Positions 1 to 6,776 of a DNA stretch of 26,569 bases are shown here, in pieces. Each line of letters begins with the position of its first letter. Position 1 is the first letter of the stretch. Below the pieces are notes generated by a model. It was given only the letters and a program-made list of their open reading frames with translations, was not told the origin of the DNA and ran no database searches. Where the stretch lies: NCBI GenBank assembly GCA_902803355.1, contig CADCPP010000001.1:1-26569 (forward strand), in the 5' to 3' direction. Source of the DNA: an uncultured Lachnospiraceae bacterium (GTDB lineage: Bacteria; Bacillota; Clostridia; Lachnospirales; Lachnospiraceae). The translations under genes were made by a program, and so were the position numbers.

Positions 1-599
1 AGATCGATCTTGGCGCGAAGCGTCATTTTTCCTTCCGGGACCTCGCCGTTCTCCATCTTTTCAAACAATGCCAGATTTTCGTCGATCGGACGGTCACGGT
101 AGGGGGACGTGGCAGGCACACCGATATCGCCCCTGTTCGCCTTGAATTCTTCCGGAGTCAGTTCACAGACGTAGGCCAGTCCCTTTTTGATCAGTTCAAC
201 GGCATATTCATAGTCTTTTTCAAAATAATCGGAGCCGTAATAGAAACGGTCGCCCCAGTCAAAGCCGAGCCAGTGGATATCCTGCATAATGGCATCCACA
301 TATTCCGTGTCTTCCTTGGCCGGATTGGTATCATCCATGCGGAGATTGCACAGACCGCCAAATTGCTCAGCCATACCGAAGTCGATGCACAGCGCCTTGC
401 AGTGACCGATGTGAAGATAGCCGTTCGGTTCCGGCGGAAAACGGGTATGGACCGTCATGCCTTCATACTGCCCGCCCTTCGCAATATCCTCCGCGATAAA
501 CGTCCAGATAAAGTTGTGTCCTCCATTGTCTTTTTCCGTATCGGCAGCGGCCTCTTCTGCCGCCGCATTGTTCTTCAGAATGCTTTCTTCAGCCATCAT
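1..599 (-). CDS. glnS: Glutamine--tRNA ligase, N-terminal part (cut by window edge)
   Basis: Charges tRNA-Gln with glutamine in the cytoplasm. About 199 residues are present; the rest lies beyond base 1. The class I HIGH signature is visible as PEPNGYLHIGH about 55 residues in, followed by the Rossmann-fold stretch NLRMDDTNP and the GlnRS-typical WLGFDWGDRFYYGSDYF. These separate it from a plain GluRS. Two consecutive ATG codons (599 and 596) follow the ribosome site AAGGAG; 596 gives the more usual 7-base spacing and 599 only 4, so either could be used. An acidic/alanine-rich N-terminal tail of about 25 residues precedes the catalytic domain. The gene has its own promoter at 625-653 and is divergent from the operon starting at 747. 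Confidence 0.93.
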   Translation of the reverse strand, partial: MMAEESILKNNAAAEEAAADTEKDNGGHNFIWTFIAEDIAKGGQYEGMTVHTRFPPEPNGYLHIGHCKALCIDFGMAEQFGGLCNLRMDDTNPAKEDTEYVDAIMQDIHWLGFDWGDRFYYGSDYFEKDYEYAVELIKKGLAYVCELTPEEFKANRGDIGVPATSPYRDRPIDENLALFEKMENGEVPEGKMTLRAKID

Positions 600-624
600 G
601 CTGCTCCTTAAGCTGTTTTCGTTT

Positions 625-653
625 ATTATAAAACACCCCGCCTTTAAGTGCAA
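625..653 (-). promoter_or_regulatory. Promoter of glnS
   Basis: On the minus strand, -35 TTGCAC (653-648), 17-base spacer, and a perfect -10 TATAAT (630-625). Predicted transcription start is near 618, giving a leader of about 20 bases before the glnS start. This is a sigma-A type promoter seen directly in sequence. Confidence 0.75.
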
Positions 654-698
654 GCCTACGTTTTGTCCACATTTCACAAAATCTTCAGTAAAATCATC

Positions 699-727
699 AT
701 GACACTTTGTTCACTCTATGATATGAT
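699..727 (+). promoter_or_regulatory. Promoter of the zinc-ribbon/DUF5685/J-domain operon
   Basis: -35 ATGACA (699-704), 17-base spacer, -10 TATGAT (722-727). The start point would be near 734, only about 13 bases before the ATG at 747 but 37 before the in-frame ATG at 771. This bears on start choice for the first gene. Confidence 0.6.
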
Positions 728-746
728 TTGAAGCAATAAGATCATA

Positions 747-1274
747 ATGTCAAAGGATTGGATCCATTCCATGAGGAACTTTTTTCAAAACATAAACAAT
801 GCCTTCCGCCGCTTCATGGTGGGCCGCTACGGCAGCGATCAGCTGTCCCGTTTTACCATGATCCTTGCTGTGATCATGCTTGTCCTGAATATGATCTTCA
901 GAACCAAGACCTCAGTTTTTTACTGGCTTGTCTGGGTATTTCTGTTGATCAGTTATTTCCGCATGTTTTCCAAAAACACGCAGAAGCGTTACGATGAGAA
1001 CACACGCTATCTTCAGCTGAAAGAAAAGATCCTGGGCAAACTGCGCGGCACCCGGGGCGGTTCCGGCGCTAAAAGCGTCCGTGACAGCTACCGGTATTAC
1101 GAAAATGCCTATAATAATGCTTCCCGGAGCAATTCTTCCACCATGCGCAGCGACAAAGAGCACCGGATCTTCCGCTGCCCGAACTGCGATCAGCGCGTCA
1201 GAGTCCCCCGCGGGCGCGGCAAGATCGAGATCACCTGCCCGCGCTGCAGCCATAAATTCATTAAGAGGTCCTGA
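747..1274 (+). CDS. Small membrane protein with C-terminal zinc ribbon
   Basis: 175 residues. Two hydrophobic segments (about residues 35-51 and 57-73) form a hairpin in the membrane. A basic, Ser/Asn-rich cytoplasmic linker follows, then a zinc ribbon with CPNC and CPRC pairs (Cys144, 147, 164, 167). No catalytic motif is visible and the function is unknown. It is the first gene of a three-gene operon; its stop abuts the ATG of the DUF5685 gene at 1275. The start is uncertain: ATG 747 has no ribosome site, whereas ATG 771 (MRNFFQ...) sits better relative to the promoter but its nearest AAAGGA is 13 bases away. The family resemblance beginning at MRNFF slightly favours 771. The ribbon could bind zinc for structure or protein contact; RNA or DNA binding is not excluded. 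Confidence 0.75.
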   Translation: MSKDWIHSMRNFFQNINNAFRRFMVGRYGSDQLSRFTMILAVIMLVLNMIFRTKTSVFYWLVWVFLLISYFRMFSKNTQKRYDENTRYLQLKEKILGKLRGTRGGSGAKSVRDSYRYYENAYNNASRSNSSTMRSDKEHRIFRCPNCDQRVRVPRGRGKIEITCPRCSHKFIKRS

Positions 1275-2222
1275 ATGTTCGGTACAGTCATTATCCATCA
1301 GCCGGAACTCAAATTTAAGGATTACGAGATCTATCGATCCTTTTACTGCGGCCTCTGCCGCTCATTAAAGCATCGCTACGGCCTTTCCGGTCAGACAACG
1401 CTGTCTTATGACATGACGTTTCTGGCCATTCTTCTGAGTGCACTTTACGAACCGGAAACAAAGGAAAGCAAGACCTGGTGCGTGCCTCATCCGCTTGAAC
1501 GTCATCCTATGCTTTCCAATGTCTATATTGACTATGCTGCCGATATGAATATCCTGCTTGCCTACTGGCAGCGTCTGGATGGGTGGACAGATGAGAAAAA
1601 GGTCGGGGCAAAGCTCGGCGCCGACGCACTGAAAAAGGCCTATACCAGGGTGAAAACCCAGTATCCTGACAAGGCGGCAGCCGTGGAAACCTACGTGCAC
1701 GATCTGACAGCATGCGAAGCGGAAAATAACACGAATCTCGATCATGCCGCCGGGCTGACCGGAAAAATGCTGGGGGAGATCTTCGCCTGCAAAGAAGACG
1801 AATGGGCTTCCGTGCTTCGGCGCATTGGTTTTTATCTGGGCAAATTCATCTATCTTACCGATGCCTTTGAGGATTTTGACAAGGATAAAAAGAAGGGCGC
1901 TTATAACCCGTTCCGTTCCTACGGAGAAAGCCGGGCTGCGCTTGCGGAGAAAGCCAAAGACGTGCTGAATATGATGATGAGCGAGTGCTGTCTGGCGTTT
2001 GAATATCTTCCCATCCTGATGTATGAAGATATTCTGCGGAACATCCTGTATGCAGGGGTCTGGATCCGCTATGAAGCGGCGGTCAAAGAAGACCGCGAAA
2101 AAGCATCCGGCAGCGGAGATTCGGAAAGTTCTAAAAGCAGTGACGATCCAGCGGCTCGGGATCGTTCGGAGGTAAACAGCAGCGCAAGCGACGCGGAAAG
2201 GGAGGACAACAATGGTATTTGA
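1275..2222 (+). CDS. DUF5685 family protein
   Basis: 315 residues, no signal peptide. It begins MFGTVIIHQPELKFKDYEIY and carries the family's conserved YRSFYCGLCRSLKHRYG block, with a CGLC cysteine pair that could bind metal. The central part is helical with many conserved Asp/Glu residues (for example LTDAFEDFDKDKKKGAYNPF). The last 45 or so residues are a disordered Ser/Asp/Glu-rich tail. The function of DUF5685 is not known to me. AAGAGG lies just before the ATG, and the 3' end overlaps the J-domain gene by 11 bases, so the two are translationally coupled. The alternating acidic helices recall helical-bundle enzymes such as prenyl synthases or ferritin-like proteins, but that is only an impression. 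Confidence 0.8.
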   Translation: MFGTVIIHQPELKFKDYEIYRSFYCGLCRSLKHRYGLSGQTTLSYDMTFLAILLSALYEPETKESKTWCVPHPLERHPMLSNVYIDYAADMNILLAYWQRLDGWTDEKKVGAKLGADALKKAYTRVKTQYPDKAAAVETYVHDLTACEAENNTNLDHAAGLTGKMLGEIFACKEDEWASVLRRIGFYLGKFIYLTDAFEDFDKDKKKGAYNPFRSYGESRAALAEKAKDVLNMMMSECCLAFEYLPILMYEDILRNILYAGVWIRYEAAVKEDREKASGSGDSESSKSSDDPAARDRSEVNSSASDAEREDNNGI

Positions 2223-3033
2223 TCCGTATCAGGTGCTCGGCGTAGCCCCTTCCGCAAGTGATGAAGAGATAAAAAAGGCCTACCGTCAGCTCAGCCGCAA
2301 ATATCATCCGGATGCCAATGTGAATAACCCGAATGCTGCTCAGGCTGAAGAAATATTCAAGCAGGTCCAGCAGGCTTATGAAGAGATCATGAAAATGCGT
2401 GAACAAGGAGCCCGCGGCTACGGCCAGTCATCGTACGGTCCCGGTTCCTCTCGCTCCGGCTACGGTTCTTCGGGAAGCAGCTACAGTGATCCAAATTATG
2501 ACGGAGATTACAGCCAGCAAAGCCAGAATCAGGGAGGCTTCAGCTGGGGATTCGGTCCCTTCGGCTTCGGTTTCAACTTCGGCGATCAGTCCGGCTATCA
2601 GCAGAGCGCGCGCCAGAACCAGCCGAATTACGAAGGCTATGACGAGGAAGATTCGAACCGCCTGCGTGCAGCGGTAAACTATATCAACGCCGGGTATTAT
2701 AACGAGGCCTGGACGGTCCTGCAGTCTCTCTCTTATCGTTCTTCGTTCTGGTATTATCTGGCTGCGGCAGCCAACAGCGGTCTGGGAAACAATATGACCG
2801 CTCAGGAATACGCGCAGAAAGCCTGCGATATGGAACCGGATAATGCGGATTACCGGCAGCTCCTGAATCAGCTGCAGGGCGGATCCAGCTGGTATCAGAA
2901 TCAGGGTATGGATTACGGCCGTGCAGGTGTGCCGATGTCCAATATCTGCCTGCGCAGCGCGATTGCCATGATGATCTGTTTCTGCTGCGGAGGCGGAACA
3001 GCCTCTTACCTGCCCCTGTTTCTCTGCTGCTAA
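2212..3033 (+). CDS. J-domain (DnaJ-like) protein with TPR-like region and C-terminal membrane segment
   Basis: 273 residues. A J domain occupies residues 4-62 with the HPD motif at 32-34 (YHPDANVNNP), so it should stimulate an Hsp70 ATPase. Next is a Gly/Tyr/Ser/Gln-rich disordered linker (about 65-150), then a tetratricopeptide-like helical stretch (about 155-227; YYNEAWTVLQ, YYLAAAANSGLGN, AQKACDMEPDNADYRQ). The hydrophobic, Cys-rich tail from about 243 (AIAMMICFCCGGGTASYLPL) may insert in the membrane. The cysteine-repeat zinc domain and C-terminal domains of true DnaJ are absent, so this is a dedicated type III J-protein, not the housekeeping one. GGAGG at 2201-2205 sets the start. It is the last gene of the operon and is followed by a terminator at 3040-3065. 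Confidence 0.88.
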   Translation: MVFDPYQVLGVAPSASDEEIKKAYRQLSRKYHPDANVNNPNAAQAEEIFKQVQQAYEEIMKMREQGARGYGQSSYGPGSSRSGYGSSGSSYSDPNYDGDYSQQSQNQGGFSWGFGPFGFGFNFGDQSGYQQSARQNQPNYEGYDEEDSNRLRAAVNYINAGYYNEAWTVLQSLSYRSSFWYYLAAAANSGLGNNMTAQEYAQKACDMEPDNADYRQLLNQLQGGSSWYQNQGMDYGRAGVPMSNICLRSAIAMMICFCCGGGTASYLPLFLCC

Positions 3034-3039
3034 GAAAAG

Positions 3040-3065
3040 CCCCTCTCTCGTGTCCGAGAGAGGGG
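3040..3065. terminator. Bidirectional intrinsic terminator
   Basis: Perfect 11-bp stem, CCCCTCTCTCG (3040-3050) with CGAGAGAGGGG (3055-3065), loop TGTC. It lies between convergent genes, 7 bases after the J-protein stop and 8 bases after the nagB stop. A/T-rich flanks on both sides are consistent with use in both directions, though the T-run on the plus strand is interrupted (TCTTGATTT). Confidence 0.8.
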
Positions 3066-3072
3066 TCTTGAT

Positions 3073-3861
3073 TTACAGGATCTCGTTCCGATAGACATCT
3101 TTGAAATATTTATAGCTGTCTACCTTCAGTTCTCCGCAGGCGGCTTCGTCACAGACGATGACGGCATTTTCATGCAGCTGCAGAGCGCTGATGGTCCACT
3201 TCTGGCTGACGCCGCCTTCCACACAATGCTTCAGCGCGCGCGCCTTGTTGTGACCGCTGATCAGCAGCAGGACCTCGCGGGCGTCCGTCACCGTGCCGAC
3301 ACCGACAGACAGCGCCTGCTTCGGCACCTGCTCCGGATCGTTGTCAAAGAAGCGGGAGTTGACGATCAGGGTGTCTTCCGTCAGATCACGCAGGCCGGTA
3401 CGGGAAGTAAGGCTCGTATAAGGTTCATTGAACGCAATGTGGCCGTCCACTCCGCAGCCGCCCATGAACAGATCGATTCCGCCGTAAGAGGCGATTTTCT
3501 CTTCATATCTGCGGCACTCTTCTTCCGGATCTTCGGCAAGACCGTTCAGAATATTGATGTTCTCCCTCGGAATATCGATATGATCGAACAGGTTGTCATG
3601 CATGAAATACCAGTAGCTCTCATGATGCGTGCGGGGCAGACCGACATATTCGTCCATATTGAACGTCACCACATTTTTGAAGCTGACTTCCCCCTTTTTA
3701 TTCGCTTCCACCAGCCGACGGTATACCCCGATAGGGCTTGAGCCGGTAGGCAGACCGAGGACGAAAGGACGCTCCTCACTGTGATGGTTGATGGCGTCAA
3801 TAATATGGCGCGCAGCCCACTCACTCATCTTGTCATAGTCTTTCTGAATCAGTACCTTCAT
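3073..3861 (-). CDS. nagB: Glucosamine-6-phosphate deaminase
   Basis: Converts glucosamine-6-phosphate to fructose-6-phosphate and ammonia, directing amino sugars into glycolysis. It is 262 residues, close to the family's usual length of about 240-270. Visible motifs are the phosphate-binding LGLPTGSSPIGVY, the NMDEYVGL block holding the catalytic Asp, and GCGVDGHIAFNEP with the active-site Asp/His pair. AAAGGAG lies a good distance before the ATG at 3861. It follows whiA by 41 bases without a visible terminator, so it is likely the last gene of the hprK-murB-whiA run. No nagA is in the window. NagB opposes the GlcN6P-consuming GlmM pathway, whose enzyme gene lies at 10619-11959. Confidence 0.95.
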   Translation of the reverse strand: MKVLIQKDYDKMSEWAARHIIDAINHHSEERPFVLGLPTGSSPIGVYRRLVEANKKGEVSFKNVVTFNMDEYVGLPRTHHESYWYFMHDNLFDHIDIPRENINILNGLAEDPEEECRRYEEKIASYGGIDLFMGGCGVDGHIAFNEPYTSLTSRTGLRDLTEDTLIVNSRFFDNDPEQVPKQALSVGVGTVTDAREVLLLISGHNKARALKHCVEGGVSQKWTISALQLHENAVIVCDEAACGELKVDSYKYFKDVYRNEIL

Positions 3862-3902
3862 AAATTCCTAACTCCTTTTTATGGAATAAAAAATTGGATC
3901 AT

Positions 3903-4841
3903 TCAACACTGTTCTGCAATCTCCATCAGCTTGCGCAGACGATGATTGACACCACTTTTTCCCAGCGGGGGGTCCATCAGCATACCGAGTTCCTGAAGTG
4001 AGATATCCGGATTGTCCCGCCTGAGCACTGCGATCTCCCGCAGCTGATCCGGCAGGGCACGCAGTCCTTTTGCCGCCTCGATCTTTTCAATGGCCTCTGC
4101 CTGATTCATTCCTGCGTTTGCCGACTTTTTCAGATTGGCCGTCTCACAGTTGACGCGGCGGTTCACTTCTCCCTGGATCCCGCGGAGAATGCGGACATTT
4201 TCAAATTCGAGCTTGCTTTTGGAAGCGCCGATCAGGCTTAAGAAATCCGAGATCGCCTCCGCTTCTTTAAGGTAGACGATCGGTGCGCCTTTCCGCCTGG
4301 TCAGTTTTGCTTCCAGACCGAATTCCTGCAAAAGCCTGCGGAGTTCTTCTGCCCTTTCATCACTGACCGCCTTTAATTCCAGATGATAATCCGTATTCGG
4401 ATCCCGGAGATATCCCGAAGCCAGAAAGACACCGCGCAGGAAGGCCCTGCGGCAGCATTCGAACTCATGGATCCCTTTCGGCGCGGCAGCGGCAAATTCC
4501 CGCAATACACCTTTCGCCGTCATATAGCCCAGCCCTTTCAACAATGAGCTGACCATAGACGGTTCACTGACCGTAAGGGAAAAGAGGGCTGTTTTTCCCC
4601 TTGCTCCGCGGATCACAGAAGTCTCTGCCGCTTTCCCGCACAGGGAACTGATCAGGTATTCGGCGCGGATCATGACCGGAAGGCTCTCACTTTGCAGCAC
4701 AAACATAAGCCGGTCATCTTCATCAAAATCCACAAGGCCGATACAGGACGCGATCGCGGAAAGTTCAGCCTTTTTGCAGTGGATGGGTTTGACCGGAAGA
4801 ACAGAGAGTGCTTCCTTTGTTGCCGCAGAAAATGAGATCAT
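3903..4841 (-). CDS. whiA: WhiA, DNA-binding regulator of cell division/sporulation family
   Basis: 312 residues from ATG 4841 (MISFSAATKEAL), matching the usual WhiA length. The N-terminal two-thirds is the degenerate LAGLIDADG homing-endonuclease-like fold (GVFLASGYLRDPNTDYHLEL is the typical block). The C-terminal part is a helix-turn-helix (QLREIAVLRRDNPDISLQEL, then PLGKSGVNHRLRKL). The family binds DNA in Streptomyces and affects division and chromosome segregation in Bacillus; its role here is inferred. The reading frame is open upstream to 4922, but that part lies inside murB and does not resemble WhiA. The start overlaps the murB stop as ATGA (4841-4838). The rapZ and yvcK genes that commonly precede whiA are missing. 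Confidence 0.93.
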   Translation of the reverse strand: MISFSAATKEALSVLPVKPIHCKKAELSAIASCIGLVDFDEDDRLMFVLQSESLPVMIRAEYLISSLCGKAAETSVIRGARGKTALFSLTVSEPSMVSSLLKGLGYMTAKGVLREFAAAAPKGIHEFECCRRAFLRGVFLASGYLRDPNTDYHLELKAVSDERAEELRRLLQEFGLEAKLTRRKGAPIVYLKEAEAISDFLSLIGASKSKLEFENVRILRGIQGEVNRRVNCETANLKKSANAGMNQAEAIEKIEAAKGLRALPDQLREIAVLRRDNPDISLQELGMLMDPPLGKSGVNHRLRKLMEIAEQC

Positions 4842-5758
4842 GCAAACTCTCCCAGGAAGATGATCTCCGGTTCCAGAAGGATCCCGGAATTCTCTTTCAC
4901 CTTGTTCTGAACCTCCTGACACAATTCATGCACATCACGCGCCGAAGCGCCGCCCAGATTGATCACGAAGCCGCAATGTTTGGGCGAGACCTGCGCTTTT
5001 CCGACCTGAAAGCCAGACAGTCCGGCTTCCTGGATCAGTTTCCCGGCAAAATTCCCTTCAGGGCGTTTGAATGCCGAACCCGCGCTCGGATATTCGAGCG
5101 GCTGCTTTTCTCTTCTCCTCTCATTCAGCTCTCTCATCTTTGCTTCGATCAGTTCCCGCTCACCGGCAGCAAGCTTCAGCTCCGCGGAAAGAATGATCTC
5201 GCCGCTGGTCTTAAAGCGGCTGCTCCGGTAGCCGAACTGCAGCTCATCGGCAGAAAGAGAGATGATCTCCTGCCGGTTGGTAAGGACCCGTACAGAACTG
5301 ACAACATCCTGCATGGAGCCGCCGTAGGCTCCGGCGTTCATCATCAGGCCTCCGCCGAGGGAGCCGGGGATCCCGGAAGCAAATTCAAGTCCGGTCAGGG
5401 AGTGTTCGGCCGCAGTCCTCGCCAGTGCGGAGAGCGCAGCACCGGCCCCGGCACGGATCACCTCACCGTCTGTTACGATAGGATCAAGCCCTGTCATATC
5501 GATCACGGCGCCGCGAAGTCCACGGTCGCTGACCACGATATTCGTTCCCTTTCCGAAGATCCAGTACGGCACTTTGTGCATTCTGCACTGTTCCAGAACG
5601 ATCAGCAGGCCTTCTTCCGAAGTCGGTCTCAGATAGATATCTGCCGCTCCTCCGATACGAAAGCTGGTATGATCCCACATATATTCTCCGAAAATGATCT
5701 GCACATCATCCGTTTCCACGCGGATATCCTGTGCCAGATCCAGTTCATGATATCCCAT
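4838..5758 (-). CDS. murB: UDP-N-acetylmuramate dehydrogenase (UDP-N-acetylenolpyruvoylglucosamine reductase)
   Basis: FAD enzyme that reduces UDP-GlcNAc-enolpyruvate with NADPH to UDP-MurNAc, the second committed step of peptidoglycan synthesis. It is 306 residues. The FAD-binding motifs are GKGTNIVV and the GIPGSLGGGLMMNAGAYGG block. The catalytic Ser is in GSAFKRP and the catalytic Glu in LLEPEIIFLG near the C terminus. FGYRSSRFK and the absence of the type I insertion mark a type II MurB. AGGAGC precedes ATG 5758. The gene sits 13 bases after hprK and overlaps whiA by 4 bases, so all three should be on one transcript. Confidence 0.96.
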   Translation of the reverse strand: MGYHELDLAQDIRVETDDVQIIFGEYMWDHTSFRIGGAADIYLRPTSEEGLLIVLEQCRMHKVPYWIFGKGTNIVVSDRGLRGAVIDMTGLDPIVTDGEVIRAGAGAALSALARTAAEHSLTGLEFASGIPGSLGGGLMMNAGAYGGSMQDVVSSVRVLTNRQEIISLSADELQFGYRSSRFKTSGEIILSAELKLAAGERELIEAKMRELNERRREKQPLEYPSAGSAFKRPEGNFAGKLIQEAGLSGFQVGKAQVSPKHCGFVINLGGASARDVHELCQEVQNKVKENSGILLEPEIIFLGEFA

Positions 5759-5771
5759 AATATGCTCCTGT

Positions 5772-6704
5772 TTACTGCGGCAGACTGTTTTTCATCTTCT
5801 CTTCCAGACGCCTGGTCAATTCCTCCATGGCATCGTAACCCATGCGTTTCTGGCGGAAGTTTACGGCAGCGGTCTCCAAAATGACGGCGATATTGCGGCC
5901 CGGACTGACCGGAACGGTATAGCAGGTAAGTTTATTGCCCAGGTATTCCACATATTCCTCGGTGCCGCCCAGGCGGTCAAAGCTCTGATCGCGGTCAAGG
6001 TATTTCAGGCGGACCACCATGCTGACAGCCATTTCATCCTTGACGGACTGCACCCCGTAAAGCGCTTTCACATCAACGATGCCGATCCCGCGCAGTTCCA
6101 TCAGATAGCGGGTCGTATCAGGGGCGGAGCCTAGCAGCTCTGTCTCGGAGAGACGCCTCAGTTCCACAGCATCATCCGCGACCAGACGGTGGCCGCGCTT
6201 GACCAGTTCCAGGCCTGCTTCGGATTTCCCCAGGCCGCTGTCCCCCAGGATCAGCACGCCTTCTCCGTAAACGTCCACCAGAACACCGTGGATCACCATC
6301 ATGGGCGCGAGCCGCACCTCCAAAAGGCGCATCAGGCGGGCAAGCAGTTTCGAGGTGTTCATGTCGGTGCTGAGGATGGGCATGCCGTATTTTAAGCCAA
6401 GAGAAATGACTTCCTCATCGACCTTATAGCCTCTGCTGAAGATCACGCAGGGGATATGATGACGAAACAGACGCTCATAGGCGCGCAGCATGGTATCTTC
6501 CGGGAGCGTCCTCACATAGCTGTATTCCACCTTGCCGATCACCTGGATGCGGTGTTCGTCAAAGTAATCATAATATCCCGCCAGCTGCAGCGCAGGGCGG
6601 TTCACCTCTGTCGAATCCACATATACGTCATCCAAGGCCAGCTCCGGGGTCAGATTGACCAGCTGCATGGCGTCGATGATCTCCTGTAACGCGATACGAT
6701 CCAT
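5772..6704 (-). CDS. hprK: HPr kinase/phosphorylase
   Basis: Phosphorylates Ser46 of HPr using ATP or PPi and reverses the reaction by phosphorolysis. It is the sensor enzyme for carbon catabolite repression in Firmicutes. From ATG 6704 it is 310 residues, the usual length. The N-terminal domain runs to about residue 130. The C-terminal kinase domain has the Walker A loop GDSGLGKS (154-161) and the family stretch LRGIGIVDVKALYG. The frame stays open to 6764, but GAGG sits 9 bases before 6704 and the homology starts at MDRIALQEII, so the shorter start is chosen. A promoter at 6736-6764 serves this gene and probably murB, whiA and nagB. Confidence 0.95.
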   Translation of the reverse strand: MDRIALQEIIDAMQLVNLTPELALDDVYVDSTEVNRPALQLAGYYDYFDEHRIQVIGKVEYSYVRTLPEDTMLRAYERLFRHHIPCVIFSRGYKVDEEVISLGLKYGMPILSTDMNTSKLLARLMRLLEVRLAPMMVIHGVLVDVYGEGVLILGDSGLGKSEAGLELVKRGHRLVADDAVELRRLSETELLGSAPDTTRYLMELRGIGIVDVKALYGVQSVKDEMAVSMVVRLKYLDRDQSFDRLGGTEEYVEYLGNKLTCYTVPVSPGRNIAVILETAAVNFRQKRMGYDAMEELTRRLEEKMKNSLPQ

Positions 6705-6735
6705 ATTGCGGCACCTCGTTAATCTGTTTGGCTTA

Positions 6736-6764
6736 ATTATAACGTCTGTCCGGCCATTTCGCAA
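6736..6764 (-). promoter_or_regulatory. Promoter of hprK-murB-whiA-nagB
   Basis: Minus strand: -35 TTGCGA (6764-6759), 17-base spacer, perfect -10 TATAAT (6741-6736). It lies in the 72-base gap between uvrC and hprK and predicts a 5' leader of about 25 bases before the hprK start at 6704. The downstream genes can thus be expressed separately from uvrC. Confidence 0.75.
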
Positions 6765-6776
6765 GATAAAGCCGTG

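Noticed and set aside
4808..5884. Plus-strand open frame (358 codons) opposite murB and whiA
   Set aside because: Shadow of two conserved genes; no ribosome site or homology.
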